DNA of 64,000 bases from Doris montereyensis. Lineage: Eukaryota; Mollusca; Gastropoda; Nudibranchia; Dorididae. The stretch lies in contig JAXRKP010001086.1 of NCBI GenBank assembly GCA_037039925.1, forward strand, positions 85,001 to 149,000, written 5' to 3'. Below the pieces are notes generated by a model. It saw only the letters and a program-made list of their open reading frames with translations, did not search any database and was not told the origin of the DNA. Shown here piece by piece: positions 1 to 13,479 of this stretch (positions are counted from its first letter, which is position 1; every line of letters starts with the position of its first letter). Made by a program: the position numbers and the translations under genes.

Positions 1-490
1 TTACACCAAAGTATTTGAAACTGCGGACACTGTAAAGATGATGTCTATTTAATTTGATTTCCTCTGTAAAAACCGTCGAAGTTGTCTGTTAGGAGCATCG
101 AAGACTCGCAGTTGATCTGTATTCCTTTGATATTCTCTCGAGGCGTTCAATAAGACTGATCAGTTATTTTTCTCCACAGCGATTCAACCCATCATAGTCA
201 TCAGCAAAACGTCAGTTGGTGATCATTCAGCCACCGACACATACCTTCATGGTCATCCAATTCAATGGTCATCATCCTATCTAAGAACATTCTGAAAGGC
301 ATGACAGAGAGCAGGCAACCCTGTCTGCCTCCCAAAAGTTGCTTTGAAACAATTCCCAATGTTGTTTGTATCACACCATTCTACGAAGTTATAAACCTCA
401 AAGCAGCGATTCTCCTGCAGGCTGATCAAACTCTAATGCACGAATTCTACGCCAATTTAATGGGATGTATGTCAATGTTTTTGCTGGCAT
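1..490 (-). mobile_element. Decayed LINE reverse transcriptase fragment
   Basis: On the minus strand, broken frames read GRQGCLLSVMPFRMFLDRMM, then LDDHEGMCRW, matching the GVRQGCLLSP...LF...FLDRIM RT segment of LINEs often annotated as craniofacial development protein 2-like. Frameshifts and stops show it is dead. Only part of the RT is inside the window. Confidence 0.7.
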
Positions 491-549
491 AGTCAGGTGT
501 CAATGTATTAAATGTGTAAACAATAGGGGTCAAAGTATATCCTTGAGGG

Positions 550-890
550 GCTCAAATATCAGTAAGAAGAGGTTTTGATTTGGTATCATTGATTTTAACA
601 TCTGCGCAGTGTACAGGTAAGCACATGTACAGGGAGTAGATAATCCCGCCCTCGACGAGTCTCCTGCTGCCTTGTAGGTCGGTCTTGGTTGACCATAGGC
701 TAAGGGAGTTAACCCTGACAGAAAACAACCTGCTGCCTTGCAGGTCGGTTTTGACTGACCAAACTCTAACAGAGTTAACTCTGACAGAAAATAACAACCT
801 GCTGCCTTTCAGGCTGGTCTTGAATGACCAAAGGCGAAGAGAGTTAACCCTGACAGAAAATAACAAGGCCTGGTAGGGGCTCCAAGGTGG
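550..890. repeat. Imperfect tandem repeat, about 65 bp, three copies
   Basis: Copies of cctgctgccttgtaggtcgg...gagttaaccctgacagaaaa start near 663, 728 and 797. They are followed by the start of a LINE near 950. Short open frames on both strands here are by-products of the repeat. Confidence 0.75.
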
Positions 891-949
891 CATCCCCACC
901 ATCTACTTAGGGTACAGTGGACTAATCCCTGCTTATCCAAAACCTAACT

Positions 950-3900
950 GATGCAGAGAAATAAACATAATATAACCGGCATTTCAACGACGAAAATGGA
1001 AACGAACGAAGACGGTGATTTTTGGAACATAGAATGTTAGAGCAATTAATGCAAAAGAGATAGAACTAGTTGAAGAAACGGAAAAATTCAAAGTGGACAT
1101 TTTGGCTATTACAGAAACAAAGAAAATATGACAAGGAATAAAAATGTAAGACCAAATCATATTTTAATCTTCTCAGGAGTAGATGTGAAAGATAGAGCTA
1201 GAGCAGGAGTAGGCCTCCTAGTGCATAAAGGCATAAAAGGCTACTAGAAAGCTGGACATGTATAAGCCTACGGCTATTAGAAGTAAATATTAAACCAAAA
1301 GGAAGAGAAATTAAATTATTAATAGTTTATGGATCAAATGAAGACGCCACTAAAGGAGAGAAAAAGATACCTTCGAAAACGATTTACAAATAGCTGCAGA
1401 GAATCTTAACCACAAACAGGAACTAGTTCTTTTAGGAGATTTAAATGCTAGTGTAGGCAACAATATAGAAACATCAGGGGGAGTAATAGGTGACGAAGGA
1501 GAGACAACAACTTCTCCAAATGGGGAAAGACTAATAGATTTTGGAAGAATAACATGAAAATAGCCAACATTTTTTTTTCCTCAAAAGATATCCACAAACA
1601 TACAAGATTAAATGAAGACAGGTATTGAAAATCAATGATAGACTACATAATAGTTAGTAGCTCCTTTTTTCAGTACATTGGATGCAAGAGTTAAATAGAG
1701 GGCAGACATATTTAGTGATCATCACCTAGTGATTGCCAAAATGAAATTACTGATTGAGAAGAAAGCTGCTCAAATCAAAATAGAGGAACTAAATAAACCT
1801 ATAGTAAAAAGATATACCAATCCAGGATAAAAAGATTTATCAGTGAAAGGCAGATGGATCTGTTCCATAACACAATAGAAGAAAAGAGGCAAATGTATAA
1901 ACAAACACTCCTCAGTTGTTATGAAGAGGTCCGTGGTAGAAAATAAATTAAGGGATATGGGAAAAGAATAGCATGGTGGAATGAGAATGTCAAAACTAAG
2001 ATCAAAGAAAAGAAGGATGCCTGGAAGAAATACTTGCAAACAAAGAGACCAGAGGATAGGATAGATTACGTGAATGAAAGAACTATCGCCAAAGAGGAAG
2101 TGAGGAAAGCAAAACAGGAACAATGGGAAGAGTTTGGACAAAGACTTCAAGAAAGCTATCAAAGAAACAAAAAGCTGTTCTGGGGCAGGGGGGGGGGGGG
2201 GGGCAATGAAGAGCATGAGAAAGAGCAAAGCATGCCCGGTACAAAAAATTAAAAATGTCAAAGGAGAAATAATGAAAGAAAATAGCCAAATCATAGAAGC
2301 GTGGAGACAGTATTTTCAACAAATACATAATCCCTCCAGAACACATGAAACAAGGAGTAAAGATCATTTAGTAAGAGTAACAAGTAATCCAGAGAGACAG
2401 CTGAAGATGTAGATATATCAATGGAAGAAATCCAAACAGCTATAAGAAAAGTGAAATGAGGAAAAGCCCCAGGAGCAGATCAAGTTTATCCGGAAATGAT
2501 TAAAAACCAAGGGGAGAGAGGCAGACAAACTACTACATGCAACATGCCAACAAGCATGGAAGCCCAAACAGGTGCCAGACGACTGGAAAAAGCGAACAGT
2601 AGTAGGAATACATAAGAAAGGATCAACTATGGAATGCTCAAACTATAGAGGGATATCACTATTTAGTGCACCTGGAAGAGTGTATGCTAGGATACTGGAA
2701 ATGAAACTAAGGAAAGAATAGATGATCAGATTGAAGAGCATCAGAGTTGAATTAGACCAGGAAGAAATGTACAAGACGACATATTTACAATTAGACAAAT
2801 AATAGAAAAATTCCTTGAGAGAAACATTGGCTTGCACCTGTGATTTATAGATCTAGAAAAGGCGTTTGACACCGTGAGGAGGGACGAACTATGGCATTCC
2901 TAAAAAAGAACACAATGTAGAGCAAAATTTAATAGAAGCTATTAACAGTTTTTACAATAAACCAACATGTGCAGTGAGAGTAGCTGGAAATATTTGCAGA
3001 ATTTGATGTAGATATAGGGGTAAGACAGGGTTGTATCCTAAGTCCTCTTTTGTTTATCACATTTATAGATTCAGTCACAAAGGCTTCCTCAAAAATGAAG
3101 AAAATGAATGTCCAGGTATGTGGAAGCTCAAACCAGTAAATGTATCAATGCTTCCATTTGGCGATGATTTAGTTTTGTTTGGAAAAACGGAACGTGATCT
3201 TTAGTAGAATATCAACATGATGAACAATGAACTAAATATAAGAGGAATGAGAGTAAATGCAAATAAAACCAAAACAATGCTAGTAACTCTTAAAATCAGG
3301 GAGAATTTAGAACAAGTTCAAAGCTACAATTACCTAGGAGTAATGATTAACTCTGAGGGAAAACTAAGAGAAAGAAATCAGCCAGAGAATCCAAAAGGCA
3401 AGTGCAATATATAACCATCTAGGAAAGGCATTTGTAGGTAAACAAGAATTGTCAAAAAAACCAAAATGGCAGTATACAAACAGTTTATTGTCCTACTCCT
3501 CTATGGCAGTGAAACATGGACCTTAGACAATAAACAATACAGTAGAGTACAGGCAGCTGAAATGAAATATCTAAGAAGAGTAGTAAGGAAAACTAAAAGA
3601 GACAAAATCAGAAACACAACAATAAGAGAGCAAACCAAAGCAGATGGCATAAAAAAAGATATAAATAAATCAATTGAGATGGTTTGGGCATGTAAACAGA
3701 ATGAATGACAATAGAATAGCTAAATCAGTATACAGTGCTAAACCCAAGGTAAAAGACCAAACGCAGATCTCGGAGAAAGTGGGAAGAAGAAAAGAGGCAT
3801 TGAAGCATAGAAATTTAACATTTTTGGAAGGAAACAGAAAAATGTCAGGATAGGGCATCCTGGAGAGAGATTATCTCAGGCGTCTGAACCCATACACCGA

Positions 3901-3950
3901 AATGTAGAATGGGAACTGTGAAGAAAGAAAGAAAGAGTTTAACATTAATG
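950..3950 (+). mobile_element. Decayed APE-RT non-LTR retrotransposon, copy 1
   Basis: Plus-strand frames, broken by many stops, give an endonuclease (VDILAITETKK, ELVLLGDLNASVGN, MIDYIIVSS), a connector (AWWNENVKTKIKEKKDAWKK), RT motifs (CSNYRGISLFSAPGRVYARI, FIDLEKAFDTVRR) and the tail LLYGSETWTLDNKQYSRVQA followed by [20 protein letters not shown]. The catalytic box reads FGDD near 3,155 where active elements have FADD or YADD. RTE/BovB-like or a related clade; clade not certain. A G14 tract interrupts it at about 2,190. Confidence 0.88.
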
Positions 3951-4655
3951 ACGTTTAATAGAAAGAAATCGGTATGTGTAAGTATTTAGTAAACTAGATC
4001 TGTCGATACACTCCAATTTCTTTCAGAAAAGCAAAAACAGTTTTCTAGATCATTTTTCCGAAAGAGTTGGTAAATGCTTCCCTCAGAATAATAATTCATT
4101 CGTATATCGACCAGAGTTCTCCATTAAAACATGTTTTGTAATAAATCTCCCAATCACATGAGTGACAAAAAGGCTGGCCATCATCATAGGTCAACAGGAA
4201 ACCCGCAAATGTCACGAATGACCAATATGTACTTGGCTTAACACGCTGTCTTCTTTTCTATTTCTTACTTTTTCATTTGGCCTTTCTGTCATTTTTAGAG
4301 ACGACTTCATGAAGCTTGTTGTTAACTTCTTGGTTCCGCTCATCCTACCAAGTTGTGTTAATATAAATATTTACTTAAATCTTCATGTCTACATAACGAA
4401 GTAAAACGCTAAGGCTGACATCTCTGGAGCGTGCCTCTTTTGCTAACTTTTATGCACTTTGATTTCAACTGATGCCAAGCATGCCCCGGTATCCAGACAA
4501 ACGTATTGTGTTTTCCAACAAGGTTAATTTAAAAAAGTGTCCAATTAACATAGTTACTGGATTTTTAATATCTACAGTTCTCATATCTTGAACTGTATGC
4601 AAGCAAATCAATAAAAATTCCAAGCCCTTGCACTAGGCAAACGAAAATTTTCAAG
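3951..4655. other. No recognised feature
   Basis: AT-rich, non-coding stretch between two LINE fragments. I see no gene, RNA or clear repeat in it. Confidence 0.5.
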
Positions 4656-5334
4656 AAACCCATTTTTCAAATTGACACAGTCTCTATATCTTGTGAAGAA
4701 GCTGTCAAACTGTTAGGAATAGAGATGGATTATCAATTAAAGTTTGATGCCCACATAAAGATAATTTGCCACAAGGCCTCTCAACAACTTCAATGTGTTG
4801 AAGAGAATCAGTAGATATCTCTCAAAATTAAACAAGCTAGCTATATTTCATACGTTATTTCTTTCTAATTTTAACTTTTGTCCTTTAGCATTGGCACCTT
4901 TGTTTCGAAATCAAATATATGGAAATGAGAAAGAAAAATCAAGAACAAGCTCTTAGATTTATATACAATGACTATAGTAATACGTATGAAGGTCTCTTGG
5001 TGGTGGCACAAATTCCAACCCTGGAAGTGAAACGAATGCGAGCTATGACCATTGAAACGTTCAAAATTGTGCATAAATTATTGCCATCTTGTCTCCAACA
5101 TTTAATATCATTTAAAAATAGAAGATATAATTTCAGATAGGGCAAATGTAGTCAATATCCCTAAACCCAGAACCCATGCTTTCGGAAAATAATCATTTAA
5201 ATATGCTTCTGCAGTTCTGTGGAACAAATTACCTGAACATTTAAGATCTGAAACAAATTTTAATCAATTTAAAAACTTTATTTCGATGTGGAATGCTAAA
5301 GATTGTCAGTGTGTCCTTTGTTCTATATAATTAT
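4656..5334 (+). mobile_element. 3' fragment of a second LINE type (RT C-terminus)
   Basis: Broken frames give LGIEMDYQLKFDAHIK, QEQALRFIYNDYSNTYEGLL, RMRAMTIETFKIVHKLLPSC and later LWNKLPEH and FISMWN. This is the C-terminal region after the RT of CR1/jockey-group LINEs (RALRFIYNDYSSSYEDLL, MAIETFKI.HKL). Frameshifted and dead. It meets the next LINE tail to tail at about 5,335. Confidence 0.8.
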
Positions 5335-6116
5335 GTATACTATATTCTTAATCCCATCTTAGTTAGAATTTTGGCAATATTTTCTATTGAAATGTCGGTG
5401 AAAAACCCATAAGGGTTTATTAAGTTATTTCCCTTTGTAATATCTGCATGTCTCTTTTTGTAATGACAATGTATAATGTTACCGACGATAAATATTATTT
5501 TTAATTGAGTTGAAAAAAGGGCAGACAGACTATCAGTCCAGATAATAAAATTCTTATAACTCCTCAACAACTTTTTAAAAATCATTCAAAGTTAAAGGCA
5601 TAGCGTGCAATTCAGCATTGAAAACAAAAGTATTCTTCGAGGATTCCAGATGATCTGGATAATAAATGGCAGCCCTTGCATTTTCACTCTCTTTCAATCC
5701 ATATGTGTAAACATAAACACTGTCAAGGAAATTACCCATCATCTGTAAAAATTCCTCGTTTTATCCTCTGAAGATTTGGACAACGAGAAATTTAAATTTA
5801 AATTGGTTTAGGTTCATGGTGGGGGAATTTTGAAACTTACTATTATTCATTTCCTCGTAATTTATGTTTCATATGTTTCTCTGTAATATATGGGAGATAA
5901 TTCGAATGCCGAACAGTGTGGTACTTTTGGATGTCTCAAATATCACAAACAGGGAAGCTTCAAATATGTTCTTGTAGGCAGGGTTTTGGGGTAGTGACTT
6001 CAATTTCAAATAGTAATTCATGGATATTTTTAGGCGTCGGAGATGTAAAGATTGTTCACCGGCTTCACCATATAGGATCTTTACCGGTGAAGTTCGCAAG
6101 GCGCCTGGGGCAATAG

Positions 6117-6236
6117 GAAGACCCCGTCTTGATGAATGGGGTCTTGATGAATGGGGTCTTGATGAATGGGGTCTTGATGAATGGGGTCTTGATGAATGGG
6201 GTCTTGATGAATGGGGTCTTGATGAATGGGGTCTAG
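6117..6236. repeat. 15-bp tandem repeat (TGATGAATGGGGTCT), about 8 copies
   Basis: Nearly perfect 15-bp units. On the minus strand they read DPIHQ in tandem and lie exactly where jockey elements encode KMLDPIHNQ, so the array grew out of LINE coding sequence. Confidence 0.95.
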
Positions 6237-6837
6237 CATTTTTAATACATGTTTGCGGGCGGATCCATAAACAACAGAACCATAGTCCAGCTTGGACCGG
6301 ACCAATGCTCTGTAAAATGTCAGGGTCACTCTGTCAGCACTCCAATCGGTGAAACCCACAATTTCCAGAATATTCAAAGCCTTTTGATATTTTTCTTAAG
6401 GCTCTGAATAGGAGGTAAAAGGATAACCTTCTGCCCAAAGATGACACCTAAAAATTTGACCTCCTTAGATACTTTGAAGTAAAGAGGAAATACGAAATTG
6501 AACATGAAACCACGCATAATAGGTAGAACAGAGACAGTACGAAGATATAAAATTTTCAGGCACACCAACCCTTCCTCAGTCACACGGTAAAGATACAAAC
6601 ATGATTTAGTGGTCGTGTGTGACACTATTTGCGCCAAAAAGTGGCCAGTCATGTGATGACCCATCATGTAGATTCCATGAATAAACCTCATAACAATAGA
6701 AACCAAATGTATATATGTAATAAAGAAATATAAGAAAGTGAAATGAAAAAAAGGAAAAAAAAAGGAGAAATAAAAACTAGGGAAGGAGGAATGAGATAAA
6801 GCCGTTAATGAGCTGAAACAGACAGATAAATGGACAG

Positions 6838-7110
<273 letters not shown>

Positions 7111-8754
7111 ACAGAGACAATATAAATAGCAAAAAGCATCTACAAAAAGAGATGCTTGTACATTGGTAGGCAGTGCTTTTATGATAATATTTATTTTTGG
7201 TTAAATAATACTGGAGACAGAATGCTACCTTGTAGAACTCAATTTTCCTGAGAACAACCTTCAAATAGTGTAGACTCCAAATTAACTTTGAAAGGCCGTA
7301 ACGACTGGAACTCAGAAACAAACATAGGGAGACGACCACGAAAGTTGAGTAAGAAGGCCATGTTTCCAGGTCGTGTCTGTCGTAAGCCTTTTCCAGGTCA
7401 AAAAGACAGCAAAGACTTGTTTTTTCGAGCAAAGGCGACGCGAATAAAGCTTTCCAAACGGATGTTAGTACTATGGTTTTTGCGAAAACCAGAATAGGCA
7501 TCGGAAAGAATATTTTCTTTCTAAGACCTAAAAAAAGGCGGTTATTCATCATTCGTTCCATGGTTTTGCAAAAGCAACTAGTTAAAGCTATTTGTCTATG
7601 ACTATATGGGTCAAAGATTTAGGTTTTGGAATAGTGACCACAAATGCCTTTTTTTGTAATGGGGGAATTCGGCTTGTAGTCCAGATTTTATTGAATATTG
7701 TTAAAAGGATGGAAAGACAAGAGTTGGGAAGATGAATGAGTTAGGTCCTGCAGCTGATTCATTTGATTTCGCTAAGGATGCCCTTAGCTCTTCCAGAGAA
7801 AAAAGTTTGTTATAGGGTTCTAAATTGTCCGACATAAAGTTTATAGTAATTTTTTCTTTCCCTTGTTTTAATTTTTGAAACCTGTGGAGTAATGTCCAGA
7901 GAAAGAATTATGGGCAATACTGTGATCAATGTAGTCTTCTGTATCTCTGACATTGGTAATTAACTTGCCGTCCTTTTTTTAGGTAGATATTTGCGCAAGT
8001 TGTCTTACTTTTTATTTTCTTCACTGCCATCCATGCGGTTTTGGTGGTGGCATTACAGTTTAGAGAGGAAAAATATTTCTGCAAGGAATTCTTCTCGGCT
8101 TTTTTAGATTATGTATCTTGTCTTGGCCTTTTCTTTTGAAACTCATCAAATTTTCTATACAAGGATTGAAAAAAAAGAGCTTTGAACTTTTTTTCTTCTG
8201 TTGATTGCTTCTTTACATTCTCTGGACAACAAGGGGAAACGTCCTTTTTGCCAAAGAAATCAACTTCTCTGAGAAAATAGATATGGATTCATCGGATGAT
8301 AGAATAGAATCGTCTATGTCAGAAAAGCATAACGTTTTGACAATGATACCATTTGCTTTATTTCAATTGAAATAATGCAGTAGAGTCTTCTGGTCTGTGG
8401 TTTCAAAGCCTTAGTCGATAGGGTAGTGATTCCTACCACAGAGGTCGTCATGAACGTGACATGAGAAATCCCAGAGCAAGAGAGGGAGAGACAATTGATA
8501 AATCGATGACTGAAACTGATTGATAGGCTGAATGAAGACATGTTGCTTCTCCTGAATTTATGAGAAGTACATTATGGTCGGAGATCAACTTTTCTATCAC
8601 TCGACCGCGGTTGTCTAGTCGGGAATCGCCCAATAGGGAAGAATGGGCATTCGAATCCTCAAGTGAGAGGAAAAGGGTAGGAAGCTGAGTCAAAGGTTTT
8701 CCATGTCATAAATCCTTGTGCCAACTGATTGTGGTAGGTATACAGAGCATACAG

Positions 8755-9485
8755 AGAACAAATATTTTGGGGGGGAATGTTGAATATGAGCTGAAAGCAC
8801 GTATTTTGGGGGAATTTGAAGGGGAATGCTGAGAATGAGTTCAAAGTACGTATTTATTCGGAATGCTGAGAATGAGCTGAAAGCACGTATTTTGGGGAAT
8901 GCAGAGAATGAGCTGAAAGCAAGTATTTAGAGGAATGCTGAGAATGAGTTCAAAGTACGTATTTTTTTCGAATGCTGAGAATGAGCTGCAAGCACGTATT
9001 TTGGGGAATGCAGAGAATGAGCTGAAAGCACGTATTTTGGGGGAATGCCGAGAATGAGCTGAAAGTACGCATTTTGGGGAATGCTGAGAATGAGCTGAAA
9101 GCACGTATTTTTGGGGAATGCAGAGAATGAGCTGAAACTACGTATTTTCGGGAATGCTGAGAATGAGCTGAAAGCACGTATTTTGGGGAATGCTGAGAAT
9201 GAGCTGAAAGCGCGTATGTGGGGAATGTTGAGAATGAGCTGAAAGCACGTATTTTGAGGAATGCTGAGAATGAGCTGAAATCACGTAGTTTGGGGGAATG
9301 CTGAGAATTAGCTGAAAGCACGTATTTTGGAGGAATGCTGAGAAAGAGCTGAAAGCACGTATTTTGGGGAATGCTGAGAATGAGCTGAAAGTACGTATTT
9401 TGGGGAAATGCTGAGAATGAGCTGAAAGCACGTATTTTTGGAGATTGCTGAGAATGCGCTGAAAGCACGTATTTTTGGGAAAGCT
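8755..9485. repeat. 36-bp minisatellite, about 20 copies
   Basis: Consensus begins gctgagaatgagctgaaagc and continues acgtattttggggaat. The period is a multiple of three, so long minus-strand frames with a 12-residue repeat appear; they are not genes. It lies at the 5' end of the jockey-like LINE remnant. Confidence 0.95.
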
Positions 9486-10164
9486 GGGAAGAAATTATTT
9501 TTTTAGTTGAAATAAGAAAGTCCGTACAGTCTTGGAAAAAAAGGCTAGGAATATCTTGTGAACAAACATGGTAGTCAGATTGAACAATATAATAATATTA
9601 TTATCCGGCCATGTTTTTATTGAAAACGCATAATTCATTTTTACATATCATATTCATATCATATTGCGCCAGAAGCCATGTAGGTTTATTTGATCTTTAA
9701 ATGCCCCATATATCTTAATACAACTATGGAGTTTAAAAATAAGTGAACATACTACAGTAATCAATAAGAACAGTGCACATTCATTCATCATACAAATATT
9801 GTAAGTTATACAGCTACTTTTAAAAGAATTAATACTTTTGAATTTTGTTGTTTTAAACTGTAATTTAGTCCATGTTTTGACTGTTCTTATAATGAAATAA
9901 TACTGATAGTTTGAGGTGAGATATGAAAATGCACGTTATTCAGTAAATAATTAATTTAATTAATACCATGAAAGTGTGTACTTTAATAATTGACGCATTC
10001 GTTAAAAAAACTACAAATCAGCTCCAATGTGATTTTGAGTTATACACGTATTGTGTTATTTGGGATGTTTTGGTGTTTCGTTGTTGCCTTTTATGCCTCA
10101 CGATAATATTAGTGTAATATAAACATTTTACTGGCTTTTACTGGCTATAAGTTGTTTCAGGATT
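9486..10164. other. AT-rich, no recognised feature
   Basis: AT-rich intronic DNA with short A and T runs. I see no coding or RNA signal. Confidence 0.5.
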
Positions 10165-10485
10165 TTGATTTGATTCGATTTGATTTTATTTACTTTACAC
10201 ACATCCACAGCTAAGGTGATCCCTAGGTTTTTGGTAGGCGATTTGATTTTGTCCGGAATACCCTTCTAAGAGCCAACAGATCTGTAACATGCACAGAGTG
10301 TTGTGATCTGCACGCGAGACCTCCGTCTTATCGTCCATCTCGATCGGACTTGGTATCTAACCACCTACCTGGACCAGGGAGGAGGAGTAGATATTGCTAA
10401 AGAATAAATCGAGACAATCCACTACCTTTTGGTTGAGAGGCTGACACCACGCCTCTGGACTACCGAGTCCCTTTCGTTTCAGGAA
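10165..10485 (-). mobile_element. tRNA-derived SINE, family A, near full length
   Basis: Reverse complement starts GGGACTCGGTAGTCCAGAGG (A-box-like TAGTCCAGAGG), then CTCTCAACCAAAAGGTAGTGG, passes the degenerate B-box region, and has the body gcagatcacaacactctgtg...gatc. The 3' end is a short TCAAAATC-type tail. Same family as the copies at 29.35 and 32.04 kb. Confidence 0.82.
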
Positions 10486-11190
10486 ATACACAATTTAATT
10501 CCTATTGCAAAAGAAGAAGCAACAATGATTCAATTTATTGGTCAGTATCGATTAACAGAAGCCAATATCGATAAATACTGAATACTCAATACTGGTTGTA
10601 TAGAGATATATAGCCACAAAAAAAAAAAACAAGCCACAAGGAAATTGACACTTATAGTGCCAAGAATAACATATCATGAATTATCTCCTTTGTAAAGTAA
10701 AATCATCGTGCATTTTATATCAGGCCTAAGTTCTTTTTCTATTTTTGTTTTGTTTTGTTTTGTGTACAGCAGTGTATATCATTAGTGAAAGTGTGTAAAA
10801 TCACTCAGCCAATCAATTTATATCTATTTTCGTTTCATTTTGCTTAATGGATTTCAGTATTGATTACTATCGAGTATTTCACAAAACTATCGGATACTTG
10901 ATAATTTTGGTCCGTATCGATAGTATCGACTATCGGTATCGATTAGTGCCCATCTCCCTAATTTAAAGTATTATTTCTTTATGTCCTATTTACAGTCATT
11001 GGGGAAATCATGCCGTTTTGTCTCAATTCGGTACAATCTGCGGATGTGTTCTCTCACTCATTACGGTGTGTATTTTGACTGTGTGTCAACATTTATCTTT
11101 ATTAATGTATTAATTAGAGATGTATCGAGTACACTATTTTAGAGTCTCTTAAGCCTCATGACTTCCGGTATTAGCGTATTGCACAACTGA
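10486..11190. other. AT-rich, no recognised feature
   Basis: Contains short runs and a palindromic-looking stretch near 10,855-10,950 with repeated TATCGAT-type motifs (ctatcgagt, tatcggat, ctatcggtatcgat). No gene seen. Confidence 0.45.
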
Positions 11191-11194
11191 TTTG

Positions 11195-11400
11195 CATCTT
11201 GCGAGCTGGGTGAAGTCACAGCGAGCAGGTCACGGGAGTGTTGTTAAAAGCAAATACCTATCAAGCCTCAAATCAGTATTGGATCTTGCAAATCAGTGTT
11301 GGATCTTGCAAATCAGTGTTGCATCTTGCAAATCAGTGTTGCATCTTGCGAGCGGTGACGTCACAGCGAGCAGGTCACGTGATCGTTTGTAAAAGCAAAA
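11195..11400. repeat. 20-bp repeat (four copies) inside a direct repeat
   Basis: The unit tcttgcaaatcagtgttg[gc]a recurs at about 11,283-11,347. It is flanked by two copies of a segment with tcacagcgagcaggtcacg (11,215 and 11,361). Confidence 0.85.
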
Positions 11401-11719
11401 TACCTATCAAGCTTCAAGTCTCACTCGAATGGTAAGCGGAAGCAAAAACCTACACACAGTTAAAGCAAGAGAGGTGACTCGAAGGCTCAGCTCAAAGGCC
11501 TCAAGTTGTATAATTAATCAATTTAAAAAGAAAACGCAAAAAAAAAAGGTATCGGGTGACAGAGTTATTGTACAAAGACTTCAAACAGTATAAATTCGCA
11601 ATTATTGATGGATTAAAGAAGAAAATTTCGTTCTGCTTTGTTAAGCTGTGCAATTAGCTAAAGCTTTGCCGATCACTGGTTTTGCTCGCACTGACCTTCA
11701 ACAGTGTGCTTCATAATTA

Positions 11720-13435
11720 TCGTTCTTGTCATGTACTGCTCTTACTTACCTGTATTTTGGTCGCTTATCGGTCTTGTTTCGCAAAAGCCCTTAGCTGTGT
11801 TTTGATGGCTTATCGGTGTTGTCATGTTCTATCCGCAGCTATGTTTTCGTCGCTGATCGGTGTTGTAATGCACTGCTCTTACTTAGCTGTGTTTTGGTCG
11901 CTTATTAGTATTGTAATGCTCTGTCCGTAGCTATGTTTTGATCGCTTATTAGTATTGTAATGCTCTGTCCGTAGCTATGTTTTGGTCGCTTATTAGTATT
12001 GTAATACTCTGTCCGTAGCTTTGTTGTGGTCGCTTATTAGTATTGTAATGCTCTGTCCGTAGCTATGTTTTTGGTCACTTATCGGTCTTGTCATGCACTG
12101 CTCTTACTCCAGCTGTGTTTTGGTCGATTGAGGATCAGTAGCTATGTTTAAGTCTTTATCAATCAGGATTGCATACTCTGTCAGTAGCTATGTTTTAGTC
12201 GCTTATCAGGATTGTCATACTCTGTCAGTAGCTATGTTTTAGTCGCTTATCAGTATTGTCATGCTCTGTCCGTAGCTATGTTTTAGTCGCTTATCAGGAT
12301 TGTCATGCTCTGTCCGTAGCTATGTTTTGATTCGCTTATCAGTATTGTCATGCTCTGTCCGTAGCTATGTTTTGGTCACTTATCAGTATTGTCATGCTCT
12401 GTCCGTAGCTATGTTTTTAGTCGCTTATCACACTTATCAGTCTCGTCATGCACTGCTCTTACTTAGCTGTGTTTTGGTCGCTTATCGGTCTTGTCATGTA
12501 CTGCTCTTACTTAGCTGTGTTTTGGTCGCTTATGATTATCTGATCAATAGCTATGTTTTAGTCGTTTATCAGGATTGTCATATTCTGTCAGTAGCTATGT
12601 TTTAGTGGTTTATCAGGATTGTCATACTCTGTCAGTAACTATGTTTTGGTCGCTTTTTATCAGGATTGTCATACTCTGTCAGTAGCTATGTTTTAGTCGT
12701 TTATCGGTGATTGTCATACTCTGTCAGTAGCTATGCTTTAGTCGTTTATCAGGATTGTCATACTCTGTCAGTAGCTATGTTTTAGTCGTGTATCAGGATT
12801 GTCATACTCTGTCAGTAGCTGTTTTTAGTCGTTTATCAGGATTGTCAAACTCTTCTAGTAGCTATGTTTTAGTCGTTTATCAGGATTGTCATACTCTGTC
12901 AGTAGCTATGTTTTAGTCACTTATCAAATTGTCATACTCTGTCAGTAGCTATGTTTTAGTCGTTTATCAGGATTGTCATACTCTGTCCAGTAGCTATGTT
13001 GGGGTCGACTTATCAGAATTGTCATACTCTGTCAGTAGCTATGTTTTAGTACTTATCAGGACTGTCATACTCTGTCCGTAGCTATGTTTTAGTCGCTTAT
13101 CGAGATTGTCACACTCTGTCAGTAGCTATGTTTTAGTCGTTTAACGGGATTGTCATAATATGTCAGTAGCTATGTTTTGGTAAAAGATATCAGGATTGTC
13201 ATACTTTGTCAGTAGTTATGTTTTTAGTCGTTTATCAGGATTGTCATACTCTGTCAGTAGCTATGTTTTAGACGCTTATCAGTCTTGTCATACTCTTTCT
13301 CTTAGACAATCAGTCTTGTCATACTCTTTCTCTTAGACGCTTATCAGTCTTGTCATACTCTTTCTCTTAGACGCTTATCAATCTTGTCATACCCTTTCTC
13401 TTAGACGCTTATCAATCTTGTCATACACATCTTTT
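11720..13435. repeat. 44-bp satellite, about 38 copies
   Basis: Consensus tgtcatactctgtcagtagc followed by tatgttttagtcgtttatcaggat. Subtypes are ordered: units with ctgctcttacttagctgtg at the left, gctctgtccgtagctatg in the middle, actctgtcagtagctatg to the right, and ctctttctcttagacgctta at the end. Open frames here are products of the repeat. Confidence 0.95.
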
Positions 13436-13479
13436 CTCGGTTCCCAAAGCACAACAATCTTACGTTAAGGTCATGTCAT

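Noticed and set aside
950..3950. Intact, active LINE
   Set aside because: Many stops and frameshifts, and FGDD in place of FADD or YADD in the RT.
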